Positions 24,941-28,777 of a stretch of 28,777 bases of DNA are shown in pieces (within the stretch, counting starts at the first letter, position 1; each line of letters opens with the position of its first letter). This DNA comes from an uncultured Verrucomicrobiae bacterium (GTDB taxonomy: Bacteria > Verrucomicrobiota > Verrucomicrobiia > Verrucomicrobiales > Akkermansiaceae), in NCBI GenBank assembly GCA_937957985.1, contig CALGOH010000011.1, forward strand, positions 1 to 28,777, given 5' to 3'. Under the pieces are notes generated by a model. It did no database searches. It was not told where the DNA came from and saw nothing but the letters and a program-made list of their open reading frames with translations. The position numbers were made by a program, and so were the translations under genes.

Positions 24941-25054
24941 TCAAACTGTTCTGCTCGATCCCGCGGCCGCGGGACCGTAACCGACCCCCGCGTTCTTGAG
25001 GACGTGGGCGTAGTTCCAGACTTTGGAGACGATGGCGGAGGAGTCAGATGGCAT
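24941..25054 (-). pseudogene. Displaced 5' end of an hsdM gene (27 codons) with a short tail
   Basis: A 37-codon reading frame whose first 27 codons specify MPSDSSAIVSKVWNYAHVLK and NAGVGYG, the same peptide as the HsdM N-terminus except positions 2 and 3. Of the 25 shared codons, 16 differ only synonymously from hsdM, so this is a diverged homolog and not a recent copy. Homology stops exactly at the GVGYG point, where a 16-bp palindrome starts (24959-24974), then ten unrelated codons to a TGA at 24941, six bases before the hsdM ATG. Its own ATG overlaps the end of the DUF4435 gene by 11 bases. It may now act as a coupling leader for hsdM. Confidence 0.8.
24959..24974. repeat. Perfect 16-bp palindrome at the hsdM remnant breakpoint
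   Basis: The sequence tcccgcggccgcggga is a perfect palindrome. It begins at the codon after the last hsdM-like codon of the remnant, so it marks the recombination junction. It could be a recombinase site or a scar of the rearrangement. Confidence 0.75.
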
Positions 25055-26075
25055 TGCGAGAAGTAAATGGGTGCAGCAACCGAGAGAACCACGCCACGAG
25101 CCGGACCAAGATCGAACGACCACCAATAGCCGAAGGATCACTCGCTGGCATTTCAAGCGATCTAATAAACCGAACTAGGCATTGCGGCGTCTCTGCATAC
25201 TGAGACAACTCCGACAAGAAGTTGGTGCCGGACGGACGAAGCGATACTCTTCTTTTGTCAGGGAAGAGCGCCGAGCCTTCGCTATTTGCCCCCAGCGCGA
25301 GCTTGGTGAGATACTCTCGAACAAAGAATGAGAGAAACTTGCCACGCATTTTTTGAATCCGTTCAGGCGTGGCTGCAGCGATCACGAGCGCGTGCAAATC
25401 CACTAAATCACAAGGTGTCACACAGCCAGTTGCTGCCTCCAAATCGAAGACTGTGTAGGTCGAATCGACACGTTCCAAGCCGATTTCAAACATCTGTGAC
25501 AACCGTAACTTCGCAGCATCGAGCACCCGCGGCAGGCTGCTTTCAATCTCGTGTTTCCTTTGAACGAACACCCATTGATTCAATAATTCCGCGACTTCAA
25601 TGAACCGGTCCAAGGCTCTCACATAAGAGTCGACATTGCGGGAAAAGCAACCTTCCGAATCTGGAAACTTGGGCAAACCGAACTCGGCCTGTAGCACCCG
25701 CTCAAAAACTTCCTTTGTCGCATATAGATTCTCCACCGAGTAGCAAGGGGTACAGTAGATCTTATCTGGATCTGAGGGCACGTCATCCAGTCCATAATCA
25801 CGATCCAAGAAAAATGCGACCCTAGCATCCCGATAGACTGCGTGGCCCGAGATGAGCTCATAAAGACGTTTGACCGCCGTCTTGCCTCCGCAGCTCACAT
25901 GCTCCCACCTGAGACCGGGAGCCACCATATCCAATCGCGGCCCAAAATACTGCACGTCCTTTCCTTCAAAGAAGCACACAAGGATTGCAGAATCCTCACC
26001 ATGCACCTTCACAAACGCCATGAACGCTACCGAGTAGCTATCACGGGATTGGCGCATACTCTCTAAACGACTCAT
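25044..26075 (-). CDS. DUF4435/Toprim-like protein, PARIS AriB-like
   Basis: 343 residues. The N-terminal half has a DUF4435-type Toprim layout: VCFFEGKDVQYF (Glu37), SCGGKTAVKRLYELI, FFLDRDYG (Asp91 and Asp93), then IYCTPCYSVENLYATKEVFERVL (Glu115). The acidic residues of the metal site are intact. DUF4435 proteins with an ATPase partner include AriB of PARIS, reported as a nuclease effector that stops phage growth when released from AriA. The ATPase-like gene directly upstream (6 bases) supports that reading, but the partner is truncated. The gene is AT-richer than its neighbours, which suggests transfer. Its last codons overlap the hsdM remnant start. Confidence 0.72.
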   Translation of the reverse strand: MSRLESMRQSRDSYSVAFMAFVKVHGEDSAILVCFFEGKDVQYFGPRLDMVAPGLRWEHVSCGGKTAVKRLYELISGHAVYRDARVAFFLDRDYGLDDVPSDPDKIYCTPCYSVENLYATKEVFERVLQAEFGLPKFPDSEGCFSRNVDSYVRALDRFIEVAELLNQWVFVQRKHEIESSLPRVLDAAKLRLSQMFEIGLERVDSTYTVFDLEAATGCVTPCDLVDLHALVIAAATPERIQKMRGKFLSFFVREYLTKLALGANSEGSALFPDKRRVSLRPSGTNFLSELSQYAETPQCLVRFIRSLEMPASDPSAIGGRSILVRLVAWFSRLLHPFTSRNAI

Positions 26076-26081
26076 TGCGCG

Positions 26082-26717
26082 TTAGATTAAGCGGGAAGTA
26101 AACTCACGGAGATCGCGGGCGTGGCAATCGAACTCGTTCTCAAAAATGAACGGCGAATGTATTGTCGCCAACAAGAAGTCGCAGTTTCCAGAGGCCATGA
26201 TATCTGGAAGGAGCATTCGCTGCCACTCAATCGACAGTGATAGCTCGGGCCCATCAAAAAGAAGAGCAAGGGACTCGCGTTTCTCCAAGTACAGCTTCGA
26301 GAAGAGGGAAATAATCTGCTTCTCGCCTGATGACAACTTGGCGAGATCGATTCCCCTGCCAGTTGTGTTGCTGATTACCCCGACTTCTACGGCGCTCTCA
26401 TCGAGCAATTCATACTGGTGGGGGACGCCTGCGGAGCGCAAGGCGTCGTACAGGTACCTCGGGGGAACGCCCGCTAGTTCTGAGAGTTCGCGCAAATGGG
26501 GGTGACGCCGAAACTCGCCATACGATACGCCGCGAGTCTCTTCGAACAGCTGGAAGAGAATCGACTCTGGCACTTCGTGCAGAAGTCTTCGCCATCGGGG
26601 ATTGGATCGATCAAATTGAAAAGGAGGCCGAATCATCTCGGCTGAAATTGGCCCTACAGGACCTTTCGGGGCTGAAGAGCCCTTCGGGGCTTTGGAGGCT
26701 GACCGTGCGGGCGGCAT
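26082..26717 (-). CDS. 5'-truncated AAA ATPase, C-terminal part, PARIS AriA-like
   Basis: About 211 residues from the ATG ending 26717 (in-frame GTG one codon earlier). Residues from about 30 on resemble the C-terminal half of AriA-like/AAA_15-AAA_21 ATPases: signature-like KLSSGEKQIISLFSKLYL, a Walker B-like LALLFDGPELSLSIEWQRMLLPDI, and IHSPFIF (switch His). Family members carry DEPE, here DGPE, so the catalytic Glu is Gly. No Walker A/P-loop is present and the normal 200-plus upstream residues are missing; the first 28 residues (SASKAPKGSSAPKG type) come from repeats. It should not hydrolyse ATP alone. It begins at the antitoxin stop (TGATG overlap), so it is translated in coupling. Confidence 0.65.
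   Translation of the reverse strand: MPPARSASKAPKGSSAPKGPVGPISAEMIRPPFQFDRSNPRWRRLLHEVPESILFQLFEETRGVSYGEFRRHPHLRELSELAGVPPRYLYDALRSAGVPHQYELLDESAVEVGVISNTTGRGIDLAKLSSGEKQIISLFSKLYLEKRESLALLFDGPELSLSIEWQRMLLPDIMASGNCDFLLATIHSPFIFENEFDCHARDLREFTSRLI
26640..26692. repeat. Short direct repeat encoding the start of the truncated ATPase
   Basis: Units cctttcggggct (26662-26673) and cccttcggggct (26680-26691) differ at one base and code for the twice-occurring Ala-Pro-Lys-Gly in the ATPase N-terminus. The stretch 26640-26660 continues a repeat-like pattern (gctgaaattggccctacagg). It lies at the breakpoint where the ATPase lost its N-terminal part. Confidence 0.55.
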
Positions 26718-27148
26718 CACTTGCGTTCCTTTTTTGCCTTCTTGGCGGCCTTGGCGACTTTGCGGTTCGTCTTTCTCGTGCGGTAGGGCGCGGGATCCTC
26801 GGCGACTTTGGAAGCGGGCTTCTTCGCGGATTTGGAGTTGGAAGCGGAGGCCTTGGCGGCGGATTGGAAGCGGATCTTCAATTCCGCACCGACGGAGCGG
26901 CCGGCGCGGACGAGGGTGGCGATGGTGAGGTTTTCGGAGCCGTTGAGCAGCTTGGTGATGCGGGACGGCGGCACGCCCATCCGTTCGGCGAGTTCGCTGC
27001 GGTTGATGCCTTCCCGTTTCATGAACTGGAGGAGTTCCTCGACGGCTTCGAGCTTGCAGAACTCGATCTCGGCCTCCAGGGAGGCCGGCTCCGAGAAGGC
27101 TTTGACCAGCGGATCCTCGGGATCGCCCTTGGTGATGATGATTTTCAT
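26717..27148 (-). CDS. XRE-family antitoxin, HigA-like
   Basis: 143 residues. A helix-turn-helix domain (about 38-92; LLQFMKREGINRSELAERMGVPPSRITKLLNGSENLTIATLVRAG) would bind the operator and neutralise the toxin. The C-terminal 45 residues are extremely Lys/Ala-rich (KVAKAAKKAKKERK), resembling a histone-like DNA-binding tail, an uncommon addition. Its ATG overlaps the toxin stop by 4 bases, and its TGA overlaps the ATPase ATG. Order toxin then antitoxin is the HigBA pattern. Autoregulation via the palindrome at 27565-27582 is likely. Confidence 0.82.
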   Translation of the reverse strand: MKIIITKGDPEDPLVKAFSEPASLEAEIEFCKLEAVEELLQFMKREGINRSELAERMGVPPSRITKLLNGSENLTIATLVRAGRSVGAELKIRFQSAAKASASNSKSAKKPASKVAEDPAPYRTRKTNRKVAKAAKKAKKERK

Positions 27149-27570
27149 GGCTCGATCAGTCGCAGGATGGTGTCGGGCAGGGCTTTGGCGCGGAAGTATT
27201 CGTCCTTGAGGCGGCGGGCGAGTTGGATGTCTCGGGACTGGGCCTTGCCCTTCAGGCCGCCGTTGGTGCAGAGGATGAGTTGTTGTTGATCACCGATCCC
27301 GTCGTAGAAGGCATAGAGGCGGATGCCGGGGCGCTTGAATTCGAAGACGCCGTCGCCGAGGTGGCGGAAGGTGATCTGGTTTTCGTATCGGTCGTAGTTG
27401 CTGATGCTCTGGATGCGCTTGCGGACAAACTCGAACTGGTTCCGGTCGTGTTGGAGCAGGTCGAGGAGGAAGTCCCGCGCGAGGTCCCGGCCATCGATGC
27501 CCAAGGTGACGACCCGGCGGGCAGCTCCAAGATGGACGGTCCGGAGGACGATTTCAACGGACTTTTTCAC
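27145..27570 (-). CDS. HigB-like (RelE/ParE-superfamily) toxin
   Basis: 141 residues from GTG (27568-27570). The core FRHLGDGVFEFKRPGIRLYAFYDGIGDQQQLILCTNG followed by KAQSRDIQLARRLKDEYF matches phage-derived Gp49-like/HigB mRNA interferase-type toxins, which cut translated mRNA at the ribosome. The length is slightly over the family's usual 100-120 residues because of an N-terminal extension. The gene lies 28 bases after the hsdR stop and overlaps its antitoxin. It may stabilise the island or act in abortive defence. Confidence 0.82.
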   Translation of the reverse strand: MKKSVEIVLRTVHLGAARRVVTLGIDGRDLARDFLLDLLQHDRNQFEFVRKRIQSISNYDRYENQITFRHLGDGVFEFKRPGIRLYAFYDGIGDQQQLILCTNGGLKGKAQSRDIQLARRLKDEYFRAKALPDTILRLIEP

Positions 27571-27582
27571 ATTTATGTGAAA
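27565..27582. promoter_or_regulatory. Predicted operator of the toxin-antitoxin operon
   Basis: An 18-bp inverted repeat, tttcacatttatgtgaaa (8-base arms, 2-base spacer), lies in the 28-base gap between hsdR and the toxin and overlaps the toxin's GTG. It is AT-rich in a GC-rich region, typical of a HigA-type binding site. A -10-like cataaat on the minus strand falls within it. Confidence 0.6.
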
Positions 27583-27598
27583 TCCGGAAGACGAGCGT

Positions 27599-28777
27599 TC
27601 AGGCGACGAGGACCGTGTTCAATTCGTCGATGATGGGTTTGGGATCGCCTCCAAACGCCTTCCGGGCGACGGCGAGCGGGACGCCTTCCTTGGAATCGAC
27701 GTTCTGCCAGGCTTCGAGGTAGTCCTCCTGTTCGTCGGTGGGGAAGGCGCCGTTCAGCGCAATCGTGTTCTTGATGATGTCGAGCCAGTGGCGTTGGGTG
27801 TCGGTGAAGCGCTCGCCCTGCTGGTCGAGCCACTGTTGGTAGCGGGCTTCGACGAGTTCGGGGAAGGGAGCGAGCGGCTCTTTTTCGGGGTCGACGGTGT
27901 GGCGGACGAGGGTGATGAGGTTGGTGAGGACCTTGGACGGGTCGGCGGTGGGCTTGCGCTTCTCGAGGTGCTCGTAGGCTTTCCAGACTTCGGCGGGGGC
28001 GATGTGGTAGGGCGGCCGGGCGACGGCTTCGGCGAGGGTCTTGAGTTCCTCGTAAACCAATTGGCGGCCCGCCTTCGCCTGAAGGCTACGGCGCGGTAAA
28101 TTGTAGAGGATCTGGAGGGCGGTGATCTCGTCCTGGTTGGCTTCGAGGAATTGCTTCCAGTTCTCGATGAGGCCGCGGGCCTTTTCCTCGTCGTAGCCGG
28201 TGGCGAGGACTTCGTCGCCGCTGAGGTGGTCGATGGTGACTTCGCGGTCGCGGCGTTTGGTTTCGAGGAGGGCGCGGTAGGCGGGGTTGGTGGCGAGGGG
28301 TTCGACAGATTTGTTCACCGCCAAGGCGCGAAGGTCGCCAAGTTCGGATTCCGTGGGTTCTTTGTCAGGACCGTGCTGCGCACGGAATTGGTCGAGGGCG
28401 TGGTCGGGGTCGGTGGCTTGGAGGAGGTTGGAGGCGAGTTGTTTGAGGGAGATGCCGCCGAGGGTTTGCAGCTCGGCCTTGTCGCTGTCACTGAGGGACC
28501 GGTCGAGGCGGGCGAGGCGATTGGCGAGGCTGGTGAGGGTGTCTTCGTCGCGGACGCCGAGGGCGACCTGCTGGAGGAGCTTGTCGAAGGGGACGGTGGG
28601 CTTGCGCTCGAGGGGGCGGGAGTCGGTCTTGTCGGACTCGGTGACGCCGACGGCATCGACGAGGACGAAGCGGGACTTGCTGCCGGCGTCGGGGGTGACG
28701 GTGGCGAGGGCGGGGGGAGCGATGGGGCGGGTGCGGCGGGCTTTCATCTGGTCGAAGTAGGGGTGCGAGGGGGCGTG
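27599..28777 (-). CDS. hsdR: Type I restriction enzyme R subunit HsdR, C-terminal part, 5' end outside the window
   Basis: The translocase/nuclease subunit of a type I system; 392 codons of its C-terminal region are here and the frame is open to the window edge. RFVLVDAVGVTESD is the EcoEI-type R subunit signature after the helicase domain. The rest is the helical C-terminal region with ENWKQFLEANQDEITALQILYN, VWKAYEHLEK and TDEQEDYLEAWQNV. The nuclease and helicase motors lie upstream of the window. Two repeat-like segments (28313-28342 and 28068-28096) fall in frame. The gene is followed by the toxin gene after 28 bases. Confidence 0.88.
   Translation of the reverse strand, partial: HAPSHPYFDQMKARRTRPIAPPALATVTPDAGSKSRFVLVDAVGVTESDKTDSRPLERKPTVPFDKLLQQVALGVRDEDTLTSLANRLARLDRSLSDSDKAELQTLGGISLKQLASNLLQATDPDHALDQFRAQHGPDKEPTESELGDLRALAVNKSVEPLATNPAYRALLETKRRDREVTIDHLSGDEVLATGYDEEKARGLIENWKQFLEANQDEITALQILYNLPRRSLQAKAGRQLVYEELKTLAEAVARPPYHIAPAEVWKAYEHLEKRKPTADPSKVLTNLITLVRHTVDPEKEPLAPFPELVEARYQQWLDQQGERFTDTQRHWLDIIKNTIALNGAFPTDEQEDYLEAWQNVDSKEGVPLAVARKAFGGDPKPIIDELNTVLVA
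28068..28096. repeat. Palindromic repeat inside hsdR, first
   Basis: A hairpin of 6-base arms (gccttc 28071-28076, loop gcct, gaaggc 28081-28086) sits in a cgcc-rich block. In frame it codes the RRSLQAKAG stretch of HsdR, which is about seven residues longer than the usual family spacing between YNxP and the following segment. Confidence 0.6.
28313..28342. repeat. Tandem octamer repeat inside hsdR, second
   Basis: Three near-identical octamers follow one another: cgccaagg, cgcgaagg and tcgccaag, preceded by gttcac. The segment gives the LGDLRALAVNK part of HsdR and keeps the frame. Its design resembles the tandem units of the leader repeats in this window. Confidence 0.5.

Overview
This is a GC-rich bacterial chromosome segment. 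The gene complement suggests a Verrucomicrobiota member, probably near Verrucomicrobiales. Pointers are Sla1-homology-type and CARDB-type domains in secreted proteins, a eukaryotic-type (GH13_8) branching enzyme, a fungal-type cystathionine gamma-synthase, and many short palindromic or tandem repeats in leaders and inside reading frames. The phylum is inferred from these features, not from a marker gene.

Layout. 1-676: 3' part of an IS66 transposase gene and a probable IS right end. 677-1788: a gene-poor scar with one small exported protein. 1789-9035: mostly plus-strand genes: an exported three-domain hydrolase; an ECF sigma factor with a membrane protein and a protease-like PDZ protein lacking its catalytic triad; a divergent Rrf2 regulator/serine acetyltransferase pair; a lipoprotein; an aldo/keto reductase-fold protein; a small membrane protein bracketed by inverted repeats. 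9036-12448: Nudix and MsrA genes on the minus strand, then an ABC-2 exporter pair on the plus strand. 12442-21238: a minus-strand block with glycogen branching enzyme, DsbD/ScsB-type reductase, PyrD, HemW, a C39-like papain-fold protein and a subtilase. 21402-23265: a plus-strand cystathionine gamma-synthase-like gene and a small arm-domain-like ORF. 23323-23395: a tRNA with anticodon CAU and tRNA-Ile2 features.

23414-28777 is a defence island on the minus strand, abutting the tRNA. In transcription order it holds the end of hsdR, a HigB-like toxin, a HigA-like antitoxin, a 5'-truncated AAA ATPase, a DUF4435/Toprim protein, a displaced hsdM 5' end, and hsdM. The ATPase plus DUF4435 pair resembles the PARIS pair AriA/AriB, but the ATPase-like half lacks its Walker A region and the Walker B glutamate. 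The genes from toxin to hsdM are overlapping or nearly so, and no hsdS is visible. Three or four proteins of this island carry peptides encoded by short repeats within the frame.

The most unusual structures are this TA + PARIS-like cassette inside a type I R-M operon, the recoded duplicate of the hsdM 5' end beside a 16-bp palindrome, and two related hairpin elements each placed 4 nt before a start codon (Nudix and pyrD). No convincing rho-independent terminator was seen. The only gene-free stretch over 300 bases is 677-1115.
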